A DNA stretch of 13,336 nucleotides. It comes from an uncultured Collinsella sp. GTDB taxonomy: Bacteria; Actinomycetota; Coriobacteriia; Coriobacteriales; Coriobacteriaceae. Under the pieces are notes generated by a model that made no database searches, was not told where the DNA came from, and was given only the letters and a program-made list of their open reading frames with translations. The number at the start of each line of letters is the position of its first letter. Within the stretch, counting starts at the first letter, position 1. The stretch lies in assembly GCA_905213265.1 (NCBI GenBank), contig CAJMHR010000046.1, positions 1-13,336 of the forward strand, read 5' to 3'. A program made the translations under genes and the position numbers. Shown piece after piece: positions 7,376-13,323 of the stretch.

Positions 7376-7409
7376 ATTGTATATACATTCTATATAGAGT
7401 GTATATACA
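7369..7409. promoter_or_regulatory. Array 3: four 11-bp-phased TATATA octamers upstream of the methyltransferase gene
   Basis: TATATAGA, TATATACA, TATATAGA and TATATACA begin at 7369, 7380, 7391 and 7402. Spacers are 3 bp, and ttc/gtg between units recur from array 2. It overlaps the last codons of the RHH gene and ends 12 bp before the methyltransferase ATG, so a promoter there must overlap or adjoin it. This puts the defence-like module under the same putative operator as rep and parA. Confidence 0.78.
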
Positions 7410-7421
7410 TAAGGATGGAAA

Positions 7422-8582
7422 ATGGCAAAGAGCAATTCACTCGGGAGGGCGAAGGACGCCAAACAAGACGAGTTCTATACGCAGATCGTCGATATCGAGA
7501 ACGAGCTGAGGCACTACCGCCCTCACTTCAAGGGCAAGACCGTGCTGTGCAACTGCGACGACCCCTATGAGTCGAACTTCTTCAAGTACTTCGCGCTCAA
7601 CTTCAACAAGCTCAAGCTCAAGAAGCTCATAGCGACGTGCTACTCGGGGTCGCCAATAACGGGAACGCAGCTGTCCTTGTTCGGCGACGAGACGGAGGAC
7701 GAGCGGCGCACACCGTACAAGGCCGTCGTGACGACCGTGCACGACACGACCGGCGAGGGCGGCATCGACATGCTCGATGTGGCTGAACTGTTCCGCACTG
7801 GTGAGAACACCATCGAGCGGCTGCACAGTGACGGAGACTTCCGCTCGCCCGAGTGCCTCGAACTGCTGGACGAGTCCGACATCGTCGTAACCAACCCACC
7901 GTTTTCTCTTTTCAGAGAGTACTTAACAACGCTCATTGATCACAACAAGCAAATCCTGATTATAGGAAGCGAGAACGCCATAACCTACAAAGAGGTGTTT
8001 CGCCTTCTTCAAGAGGATAAGGTCTGGCTCGGATACAACAACGGGGATATGGCATTCCAAGTTCCGGACGACTATGAACCAAGGGCAACGAGATACTGGC
8101 AGGACGAGACCGGCCAAAAATGGCGCTCGATGGGAAATATATGCTGGTACACAAATCTTGATATCAAGAAGCGCCATGAAGAAATGATTCTGGTTAAGCG
8201 ATGCAAGCCAGAGTCCTATCCGAAATACGAGAATTACGATGCCATAGAGGTATCGAAGCTTGCCGACATCCCATGTGACTACCGGGGAATCATGGGCGTA
8301 CCTATAACCTTCATGGACCGCTACAGCCCTGACCAGTTCGTCATTCTCGGACGGCGTGGAGACCTCGAATGGGCCGAGAACGAGTGCACCTTCTACACGC
8401 CACCTTCGGCTGAGCTGCAAGCGAAGTACAAAGCGATGAACCGCACGTGGCGGGTCCAGAACACCTACTACCTCGACGAGAACGGCGTTCCGAAGGTCAC
8501 CTACGGGCGCATATTCATCAGGTACACCGACAAGTGGATTGCGGACCATCCGTCTGATTTCGAGGGGAGCAACGCGGAATGA
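7422..8582 (+). CDS. Adenine-specific DNA methyltransferase, EcoRI-methylase family
   Basis: A 386-aa protein from ATG 7422, with AAGGA (7411-7415) upstream. The opening AKDAKQDEFYTQ region, CNCDDPYESNFFKYF (43-57) and the catalytic NPPFSLF (158-164) are characteristic of the EcoRI-type N6-adenine methyltransferase family. The family moves a methyl group from S-adenosylmethionine to adenine in a specific site; M.EcoRI itself acts on GAATTC, but the target here cannot be read from the sequence. The stop overlaps the next start (ATGA), coupling it to a DUF262-HNH nuclease, so this is probably the protective half of a restriction system. Bases about 7900-8260 are only about 42-48 % G+C and use TTA and AGA codons, unlike the flanks. 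Confidence 0.85.
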   Translation: MAKSNSLGRAKDAKQDEFYTQIVDIENELRHYRPHFKGKTVLCNCDDPYESNFFKYFALNFNKLKLKKLIATCYSGSPITGTQLSLFGDETEDERRTPYKAVVTTVHDTTGEGGIDMLDVAELFRTGENTIERLHSDGDFRSPECLELLDESDIVVTNPPFSLFREYLTTLIDHNKQILIIGSENAITYKEVFRLLQEDKVWLGYNNGDMAFQVPDDYEPRATRYWQDETGQKWRSMGNICWYTNLDIKKRHEEMILVKRCKPESYPKYENYDAIEVSKLADIPCDYRGIMGVPITFMDRYSPDQFVILGRRGDLEWAENECTFYTPPSAELQAKYKAMNRTWRVQNTYYLDENGVPKVTYGRIFIRYTDKWIADHPSDFEGSNAE

Positions 8583-9688
8583 AGATTGAGAAGTGCGAGA
8601 TTCCCATTAGCGACCTCGTTGAGGACTACTGGGACGACGCCGAGGAGGGCGTGACCGGATATTTCGGTCGGCTCGACATACGCCCGCCCTACCAGCGCGA
8701 GTTCGTCTACAAGCCCGCCCAGCGAGACGAGGTCATCCGTACCGTGATGAACGGCTTCCCCCTCAACGTCATGTACTGGGCGAAGACTGGCGTGAACGAG
8801 GACGGTGAGGACACATTCGAGGTGCTGGACGGCCAGCAGCGGACCGTCTCAATCTGCCGCTACGTCGACGGCGAGTTCTCCGTTGACGACCGCTACTTCG
8901 ACAACCTCACGAGCGACGAGCGCGAGCGCATCCTCTCCTACCGGCTTGACGTCTACCAGTGCGAGGGCGAGCCGTCCGAGAAGCTGAAGTGGTTCCGCAT
9001 CGTGAACATCGCGGGCGAGCGGCTGACCGAGCAGGAGCTGCGGAACGCCGTCTACGCCGGTTCATGGGTGTCAGACGCCAAAAGGTACTTCTCGAAGACC
9101 GGATGCGCAGCCCAGCAGCTCGCGGGCGACTACCTCACAGGCTCATCGATACGTCAGGAGTTCCTTGAGACGGCCATCAGGTGGGCCGCCGCCATCGACG
9201 GCGAGACCATAGAGGAATACATGGCCAAGCACGCCAGCGAGCCAACGGCCCAAGGCCTCTGGAGCTACTTCCGCAGCGTCATCGACTGGGTTCAGGCGAT
9301 ATTCCCGAAGTACCGGCGCGAGATGAAGGGTATCGAGTGGGGGCTCTTCTACAACGACCACCACGGGCGCTCCGATCTCGACCCCAAGAAACTTGAGGCC
9401 GAGGTATCGCGCCTCATGGCCGACGACGACGTGACGAGCAAGAAGGGCGTCTACGAGTACCTGCTCACCGGCAACGAGCGCAAGCTCAGCATCCGCGCCT
9501 TCGACAAGCGCGACGCGCGCGCCGCATACGAGCGCCAGAAGGGCGTGTGCCCGTACTGCGGAAAGCACTTCGAGTTCGAGGAGATGCAGGCCGACCACAT
9601 CACGCCGTGGAGCAAGGGCGGCCGCACCGTCCCCGAGAACTGCCAGATGCTCTGCCGTGACTGCAACTTGAAGAAGAGCGATGACTGA
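8579..9688 (+). CDS. DUF262 + HNH nuclease, probable restriction partner
   Basis: A 369-aa protein whose ATG overlaps the methyltransferase stop by four bases; GAGGGGAG (8562-8569) is the binding site. The N-terminal half is a DUF262 domain with RPPYQR (35-40) and VLDGQQR (82-88), motifs tied to nucleotide handling in GmrS- and SspE-type proteins. The C-terminal 46 residues form a zinc-type HNH nuclease: C324, C327, D339-H340 in ADHITPWSKGG, N354, C359 and C362. DUF262 proteins of the GmrSD and SspE groups are modification-sensing nucleases in phage defence. Here the coupling to an adenine methyltransferase suggests either cutting of unmodified DNA or sensing of the modification; which one is not visible. 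All expected catalytic residues appear intact. Confidence 0.85.
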   Translation: MKIEKCEIPISDLVEDYWDDAEEGVTGYFGRLDIRPPYQREFVYKPAQRDEVIRTVMNGFPLNVMYWAKTGVNEDGEDTFEVLDGQQRTVSICRYVDGEFSVDDRYFDNLTSDERERILSYRLDVYQCEGEPSEKLKWFRIVNIAGERLTEQELRNAVYAGSWVSDAKRYFSKTGCAAQQLAGDYLTGSSIRQEFLETAIRWAAAIDGETIEEYMAKHASEPTAQGLWSYFRSVIDWVQAIFPKYRREMKGIEWGLFYNDHHGRSDLDPKKLEAEVSRLMADDDVTSKKGVYEYLLTGNERKLSIRAFDKRDARAAYERQKGVCPYCGKHFEFEEMQADHITPWSKGGRTVPENCQMLCRDCNLKKSDD

Positions 9689-9742
9689 CTGATTGTCGAT
9701 GGCGGGGCGCGCCGGTGTGGGCATAAATGCAGCGGGCGAATT

Positions 9743-9757
9743 GGTGCCTCTCGCACC
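9743..9757. repeat. Short hairpin in the 9689-9788 gap
   Basis: GGTGC (9743-9747) pairs with GCACC (9753-9757) over a CTCTC loop, with one further T-A pair outside. It lies 31 bp before the next start, in the 100-bp gap between the HNH and DUF4268 genes. No T tract follows, so it is more likely a leader structure or a small operator than a terminator. Confidence 0.35.
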
Positions 9758-9788
9758 ATTGTCGACTTGATGTACGGAGAGGTTGAGA

Positions 9789-10721
9789 ATGAAAACCTAT
9801 AACCTGGATACCATCCAGAAGGTCCCCTTGCGCGAGGTGTGGCCGCATGAGGCCCACGACTTCACCAAGTGGCTGGCCGAGGAGCAGAATCTCGCAACCC
9901 TCGGGACGGCGGTCGGAATCGAGCTCGAGCTCATAGAGACGGAGTCCTCGGTCGGATCCTTCAACGTGGACATCTACGCGCAGGAGTCCGGTACGGGCCG
10001 CAAGGTGATCATCGAGAACCAGCTCGAGGACACCAACCACGACCACCTCGGCAAGGTGATCACGTATGCCGCCGGCAAGGGCGCCGAGGTCGTCATCTGG
10101 GTCGTGGCGCACGCCCGCGACGAGCACCGCCAGGCCATCGAGTGGCTCAACCAGCACACCGACAGCGACTTCGGGTTCTTCCTGGTCGAGGTCGAGCTCT
10201 GGAAGATCGGGGGCTCCCTGCCCGCCCCGCGCTTCGGCGTGGTCGAGCAGCCGAACGAGTGGACCAAGACCGTGAAGCTCTCCGAGGGGCTCAGCGAGAC
10301 CGAAAAGGTCAAGCTGGCGTACTGGACGGCCTACCGCGATGTGGCGGGCGGCCATCCGGAGTTCCTCAAGGAGTTCAGCCCGCAGAAGCCCAGCAAGGAC
10401 CATTGGTCGATGCTTCGCCTGGGGGTCTCGGCATACCATCTCGCCCTGCTCATCGATACGCAAAAGGGCCGCACGGGCATCGAGCTGTACGTGGACGACG
10501 ACAAGGAGATCGGGCACCGCGCCATCGCCAACAGCGGGGTCTTCGAGGAACGCCTCGGGCTGACGGCGGTGACCTTCGATGCGAAAAAGGCATCGGGGCT
10601 GCGCTTCTACAAGGCGGGCCACCCCATCAAGGGTCACCAGGACGCATGGCCGGGGTACATCGAGGAACAGCTCGGATGGGCCCTCGAGATGAAAAGAATA
10701 ATCGCGGAGATCGAGCTCTAG
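9789..10721 (+). CDS. DUF4268 protein with PD-(D/E)XK nuclease-like motif
   Basis: A 310-aa protein from ATG 9789; GGAGAGG (9776-9782) sits six bases upstream, which beats a TTG two codons earlier. Residues 57-90 carry the motif of PD-(D/E)XK-like nucleases of the DUF4268 group: GSFNVDIYA with D61, then KVIIENQLE with E76 and Q78, then DTNHDHLGKVITYAAG. The last ~120 residues are the DUF4268-like domain. Such proteins are common in defence islands, and some are annotated as restriction or repair nucleases; the substrate is unknown. A 100-bp gap separates it from the methyltransferase/HNH pair, so it may have its own promoter. It could be a third component of that system or an independent gene. 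It ends three bases before a strong terminator. Confidence 0.75.
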   Translation: MKTYNLDTIQKVPLREVWPHEAHDFTKWLAEEQNLATLGTAVGIELELIETESSVGSFNVDIYAQESGTGRKVIIENQLEDTNHDHLGKVITYAAGKGAEVVIWVVAHARDEHRQAIEWLNQHTDSDFGFFLVEVELWKIGGSLPAPRFGVVEQPNEWTKTVKLSEGLSETEKVKLAYWTAYRDVAGGHPEFLKEFSPQKPSKDHWSMLRLGVSAYHLALLIDTQKGRTGIELYVDDDKEIGHRAIANSGVFEERLGLTAVTFDAKKASGLRFYKAGHPIKGHQDAWPGYIEEQLGWALEMKRIIAEIEL

Positions 10722-10723
10722 AA

Positions 10724-10753
10724 AACGCCCCGGCAGTAAATTGCCGGGGCGTT
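10724..10753. terminator. Strong bidirectional intrinsic terminator
   Basis: A perfect 12-bp stem: AACGCCCCGGCA (10724-10735) and TGCCGGGGCGTT (10742-10753) around a 6-nt loop. On the plus strand TTCTCTATT follows. On the minus strand the stem runs into TTTTC (complement of GAAAA at 10721-10725). It sits between the ends of two convergent genes (stops at 10721 and 10778) and should stop both transcripts. Confidence 0.9.
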
Positions 10754-10777
10754 CTCTATTGAATAGCGGGGCCAGGT

Positions 10778-10981
10778 CTATCCTTGTGCGGTCGCTTTGG
10801 CGTCGTTATCCGTGATGCAATCGACAAGATTTCCGGCAAGGCGGTCAACTTGGCCTGCGGCGAATTCGATGACTCTCTCTGGGTCTTGGATATCGCCGCG
10901 TGAGGCGGCGACGAGCGTTGCCGCGAGTCCCCTCATCTCGTAGCTGATATCGAAGATCCGATTCTGTTCGAGCTCGGTCAT
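10778..10981 (-). CDS. Small helical protein of unknown function
   Basis: A 67-aa protein on the minus strand. The ATG at 10981-10979 is preferred over an upstream in-frame start because GAGGAGC (10994-10988, minus strand) lies six bases before it. It is acidic, mostly helical (ISYEMRGLAATLVAAS and ERVIEFAAGQVDRLAGNLVDC segments), with no membrane segment and no motif I recognise. It is transcribed divergently from the WPDGR-protein pair, and an SOS-like box lies in the shared upstream region. It converges on the DUF4268 gene across the bidirectional terminator. It could be a small regulator or host-interaction protein, but nothing in the sequence shows which. The only GAATTC I found in the window (10862-10867) falls inside this gene. 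Confidence 0.7.
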   Translation of the reverse strand: MTELEQNRIFDISYEMRGLAATLVAASRGDIQDPERVIEFAAGQVDRLAGNLVDCITDNDAKATAQG

Positions 10982-11012
10982 GAAAATGCTCCTCAACGGT
11001 AGGGATATTGGT

Positions 11013-11034
11013 CTATAGTATAGAACATACGTTC
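11013..11034. promoter_or_regulatory. Near-consensus Gram-positive LexA (SOS) box with adjoining palindrome
   Basis: GAACATACGTTC (11023-11034, followed by G) matches the Gram-positive SOS box CGAACRNRYGTTYC at all core positions; the first and last bases differ. It overlaps a perfect 13-bp palindrome TCTATAGTATAGA (11013-11025) whose TATA elements could be -10 boxes for either direction. It lies 19 bp before the TTG start at 11053 and about 40 bp before the divergent minus-strand gene, so LexA could control one or both. LexA binding is inference from known consensus. Confidence 0.65.
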
Positions 11035-11052
11035 GCACTATGGGGGGTCGTA

Positions 11053-11367
11053 TTGTTCAAGAAGCGTTCGCTGGCCGGGACGTGTGGGATACCGGTAGAG
11101 GAGCGTCGTATCTATATCGACGTTGATACCAAGGGGTCCGTCAATTTCAACCATGGGCCGGCGGATCCCCGGGTGATCCACTGGCCCGACGGCCGGTCGT
11201 GGACAGTCGAGTCTATTTATGACAGGCGGGAATATGGTCGCGCGATCTTCGGCAACCTTTGTGTCGAGGTCGGCGTCTGCATCGCGAAACAGCGCAAAAC
11301 CATCTGGTGGGAGGGCGGCAGATGGTTCGTGGCCAAGGGTTCAGGCATGGCGGCGACGGCCATATGA
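11053..11367 (+). CDS. Small 'WPDGR' protein, first of a tandem pair
   Basis: A 104-aa protein. I chose TTG 11053 because a GGGGGG run (11042-11047) precedes it by five bases and the SOS-like box then lies in its promoter region; a start at 11008 would put the box inside the coding sequence. Residues 20-34 form strands, followed by HWPDGRSW (43-50), a central strand region and GGRWFVAKG (88-96). The next gene repeats this order, so the two are probably distant duplicates. I recall similar small proteins encoded beside Y-family polymerase genes in Gram-positive SOS operons, where their role is unclear; no polymerase is present here. The stop overlaps the next start (ATGA). Confidence 0.65.
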   Translation: MFKKRSLAGTCGIPVEERRIYIDVDTKGSVNFNHGPADPRVIHWPDGRSWTVESIYDRREYGRAIFGNLCVEVGVCIAKQRKTIWWEGGRWFVAKGSGMAATAI

Positions 11368-11714
11368 GGGACGTCTTCACCGGCGAGTGCACCGCCCGGT
11401 CGGTTGGGCCCGATCACAGCCGTCGCGCCCACAAGCAGTACGTCGACGTCATGGTGATGGTGACGAGCTCGGGCGAGGTTCGTCCGTTCGCGGTCGATTG
11501 GCCCGACGGCAGGCGGTTTCCAATCGACGAGATTCTGAAAGTCTCTCTTCCTGGCCCCGTGTTGAACGGAAGCAGTAATCAGCAGTATGCGGTCAGGTTC
11601 GGTCGATGGGAGACAATCCTGTACCTTGAGAGGGCGATCGGCCATGATCGCCTTGAATCGAGCCGCTGGTGGGTCTGGGCCTTCGATTCGGCGGAGATCA
11701 AGAACCCGGTTTGA
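11364..11714 (+). CDS. Small 'WPDGR' protein, second of a tandem pair
   Basis: A 116-aa protein starting at ATG 11364, overlapping the previous stop by four bases. There is no strong ribosome binding site, so translational coupling is likely. A strand-rich start (YVDVMVMVTSSG) leads to DWPDGRRFPIDEIL (45-58), then YAVRFGRWETILYLER (75-90) and SRWWVWAF (100-107). Spacing of the WPDGR and RW(W/F)V motifs mirrors the upstream gene. The fold looks like a small beta barrel with aromatic patches. The same family resemblance to small SOS-operon proteins applies, with more typical length and sequence here. The transcript probably ends at the hairpin at 11779-11802. Confidence 0.75.
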   Translation: MRDVFTGECTARSVGPDHSRRAHKQYVDVMVMVTSSGEVRPFAVDWPDGRRFPIDEILKVSLPGPVLNGSSNQQYAVRFGRWETILYLERAIGHDRLESSRWWVWAFDSAEIKNPV

Positions 11715-11778
11715 TGGCCTGCACCCGGTTCGCGTGTTGGGATCCTCGTTTTACCTTGAAGACGGTCATTTCCTTTTA

Positions 11779-11802
11779 GGTCCGCCGAAGGCGGGCCTTT
11801 TT
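11779..11802 (+). terminator. Intrinsic terminator after the WPDGR pair
   Basis: GGTCCGCC (11779-11786) pairs with GGCGGGCC (11790-11797), including one G-T pair, over a GAA loop, and TTTTT (11798-11802) follows. It lies 64 bp after the stop at 11714 and should end the transcript started near the SOS-like box. Confidence 0.85.
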
Positions 11803-12060
11803 GTTGCCGATAGGCGGCATACGCCGTCGTATGGCCACGGCTTCGCGGCCGGGTGGCACCTCCGCTACGCCGCGTCAAGGGGGCCCATGAGACCCCGCAC
11901 AAACCTCCGCTCCGCTCCGGTTGGTGGAGGTCGTCATGGACCTCCCTTGACCCGTCTTCGCTCCGGTGCGGCTTTGCAGGGAGCAAAGCCGACGACGACG
12001 CGCGGCGTCGCCATTCGGCTTTGCCCGCAGGGGCGAGATGTTGAGGGCCACGTGCCCGGA
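11803..12060. repeat. Non-coding, palindrome-rich stretch
   Basis: I see no gene here. The stretch holds CATACG-ccgt-CGTATG (11818-11833). A nested structure runs from GTCAAGGG (11874-11881) to CCCTTGAC (11944-11951), with inner pairs CCATG/CATGG and ACCTCC/GGAGGT. A perfect 9-bp inverted repeat CGGCTTTGC / GCAAAGCCG lies at 11969-11977 and 11983-11991, with a third, direct copy of CGGCTTTGC at 12016-12024. Such foldable single strands fit single-strand replication or priming sites. A long open frame through it merely extends the DUF2958 frame upstream. Confidence 0.6.
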
Positions 12061-12072
12061 ACGGAGGAAGAC

Positions 12073-12372
12073 ATGCAGCAGCTGATGACCGAGGAAATCG
12101 CCAAGACGGTGCCGAGGCTCTATGGGCAGGACGGGGCGGAGGACCCCACGGTCTACGCCCACTACTTCTCGTGCGTGAACGGATGGGACTGGTGGCTGCT
12201 CGAGTTCGACGGAACGGACGAGGCGTTCGGCCTCGTCGAGGGCTACGACGACGAGCTCGGCTACTTCAGCATCAAGGAGATGGCCGAGCTGAACCGCCAG
12301 ATGGGGTTCGCCGCCGTCGAGCGCGACGAGCACTTCTCTCCGAAGCCGCTCAGCGCCGTCAGGAGGAGGTAG
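12073..12372 (+). CDS. DUF2958 family protein
   Basis: A 99-aa protein starting at ATG 12073, with GGAGGAAG (12063-12070) just upstream; the open frame extends further 5' but without a start signal. LMTEEIAKTVPRLYGQ (4-19), DPTVYAHYFS (24-33), WDWWLLEFDG (38-47), FGLVEGYDDELGYFSI (52-67) and ERDEHFSP (83-90) together match the DUF2958 family, usually about 100 aa and common on plasmids and conjugative elements. No biochemical role is established. It shares a short operon with the next gene, whose AGGAGGAGG ribosome binding site lies in its last codons. Confidence 0.85.
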   Translation: MQQLMTEEIAKTVPRLYGQDGAEDPTVYAHYFSCVNGWDWWLLEFDGTDEAFGLVEGYDDELGYFSIKEMAELNRQMGFAAVERDEHFSPKPLSAVRRR

Positions 12373-12376
12373 CCGC

Positions 12377-12979
12377 ATGGTCACGGTCGAGTTCGACTCC
12401 ATGGGCGAGGCGGTCCGCCTCGCCCTCGTGGCCGGGGAGTACGTGGGCGGCGGCCTGGCCGTCCTCCTCCTCGACGCCACGGACCCGCGCTCCGAGGGCT
12501 ACATGGCCGAGTGGGGCGTGCTCACGGCGAGCGTGCCGGCGGCGGCCGAGTGGTGCCGCGGGCGGGGCAACATCGCCATCGACGCCGACGCGCCCGCGGC
12601 GCTCCTCGAGGCGCTCGAGGCCGCCGGCTTGCTCCGCATGGCCGGCCGCTCGGCGGCGTCCGGGATGGCCCGCTACCCGCTGGCCACGGTCGCCGGGCAC
12701 GCCCTCGACGGCATGGGCGGCCTGAGCGAGACCCTCGAGGAGGCCCTCGGCTCGACGGTCGTCGTCGAGTACGAGTCGGGAGGCGACGACGGGGCGTTCG
12801 AGGTGGGGACCGCGCCGGCGGGCTCAGCCGAGCTCGGGCGCCTCATCGCCGCCGCGAGGTCCGAGGCGGACGAGTTGGCGCGCATCGGTGGATGGGCGGC
12901 CGTCCGGGTCGGTTTCGGGGATGCCGAGACCATCGACTGCGAGACGGGCCGAACGGTCTACGCGACCGGGGCGGAATAG
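12377..12979 (+). CDS. Unknown protein paired with DUF2958 (possibly DUF4313-like)
   Basis: A 200-aa acidic, alanine-rich protein from ATG 12377, with a very strong AGGAGGAGG (12361-12369) seven bases upstream. The first half (VTVEFDSMGEAVRLALV, LAVLLLDATD, GVLTASVP, NIAIDADAPAALLEALEAAGLL) has the order seen in small accessory proteins annotated DUF4313 on mobile elements, but the match is weak. The second half (about 115-200) looks like a separate domain. No membrane segment, nuclease motif or DNA-binding motif is evident. Codon use is very GC-rich. It is probably co-transcribed with the DUF2958 gene. Confidence 0.65.
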   Translation: MVTVEFDSMGEAVRLALVAGEYVGGGLAVLLLDATDPRSEGYMAEWGVLTASVPAAAEWCRGRGNIAIDADAPAALLEALEAAGLLRMAGRSAASGMARYPLATVAGHALDGMGGLSETLEEALGSTVVVEYESGGDDGAFEVGTAPAGSAELGRLIAAARSEADELARIGGWAAVRVGFGDAETIDCETGRTVYATGAE

Positions 12980-13245
12980 CCACGGCCGCCACCCGCACGG
13001 GCATGCCGGCGACGGCGTGCCCCTCGCGGCGTTTCCCGGGGATGGACCGCGCCATCCCCGGACCCCTGCGCGCCAAAGGGCCGAGGCCCCTTGGAACCCC
13101 GGAGCGGCCGCCGGCGGGCCGTGAACGGCGGGCCAATCACTCGGCTTCAACTCGCGATCGCCCCGCCGTGTCACGCTCCGCCGGCTCTCGCTCCGGCTCC
13201 GTTCGATGGCTCCCATGGGTCGCCATCACTGCGCCTCCGCTCACC

Positions 13246-13287
13246 TGCCCATATCCGGGAAAACGTGTGGGTTCCCGGATATGGGCA
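13246..13287. repeat. 16-bp perfect inverted repeat, candidate relaxase recognition hairpin
   Basis: TGCCCATATCCGGGAA (13246-13261) and TTCCCGGATATGGGCA (13272-13287) are perfect complements around a 10-nt loop AACGTGTGGG. Relaxases commonly bind one arm of an inverted repeat and nick just 3' of it. Here a second inverted repeat follows immediately. No T tract follows. Confidence 0.6.
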
Positions 13288-13288
13288 T

Positions 13289-13323
13289 GCAAGATGTGGG
13301 AATGTGTACACATTCCATCTTGC
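13289..13323. repeat. Interrupted inverted repeat centred on GTGTACAC
   Basis: GCAAGAT (13289-13295) pairs with ATCTTGC (13317-13323), and GGAATGTGT (13299-13307) with ACACATTCC (13308-13316). Only a 3-nt GTG bulge (13296-13298) interrupts the left arm, giving 16 paired bases with no loop at the centre. As a hairpin it would be strained, so a protein-binding dyad is more likely than a stem. It adjoins the 13246-13287 repeat. Confidence 0.55.

Noticed and set aside
6449..7409. Possible CRISPR array from the repeated AT-rich units
   Set aside because: Units are 8 bp with 3-bp spacers of little variation, far too short for CRISPR; no cas gene is present.
9600..10637. 345-codon open frame on the minus strand
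   Set aside because: Antisense to the DUF4268 gene, which has a good start, conserved nuclease motif and terminator; the antisense product has no family character.
10862..10867. GAATTC as a site recognised by the methyltransferase
   Set aside because: Family membership does not fix specificity, and a single site in the window proves neither protection nor avoidance.
11579..11986. Minus-strand open frame across the terminator and palindrome-rich stretch
   Set aside because: It crosses a clear plus-strand terminator and palindromes, and its product resembles translated repeats.
12999..13061. Hairpins at 12999-13022 and 13036-13061 as intrinsic terminators of the DUF2958 operon
   Set aside because: Stems are strong but neither is followed by a T tract; they may still slow transcription, but I would not call them terminators.
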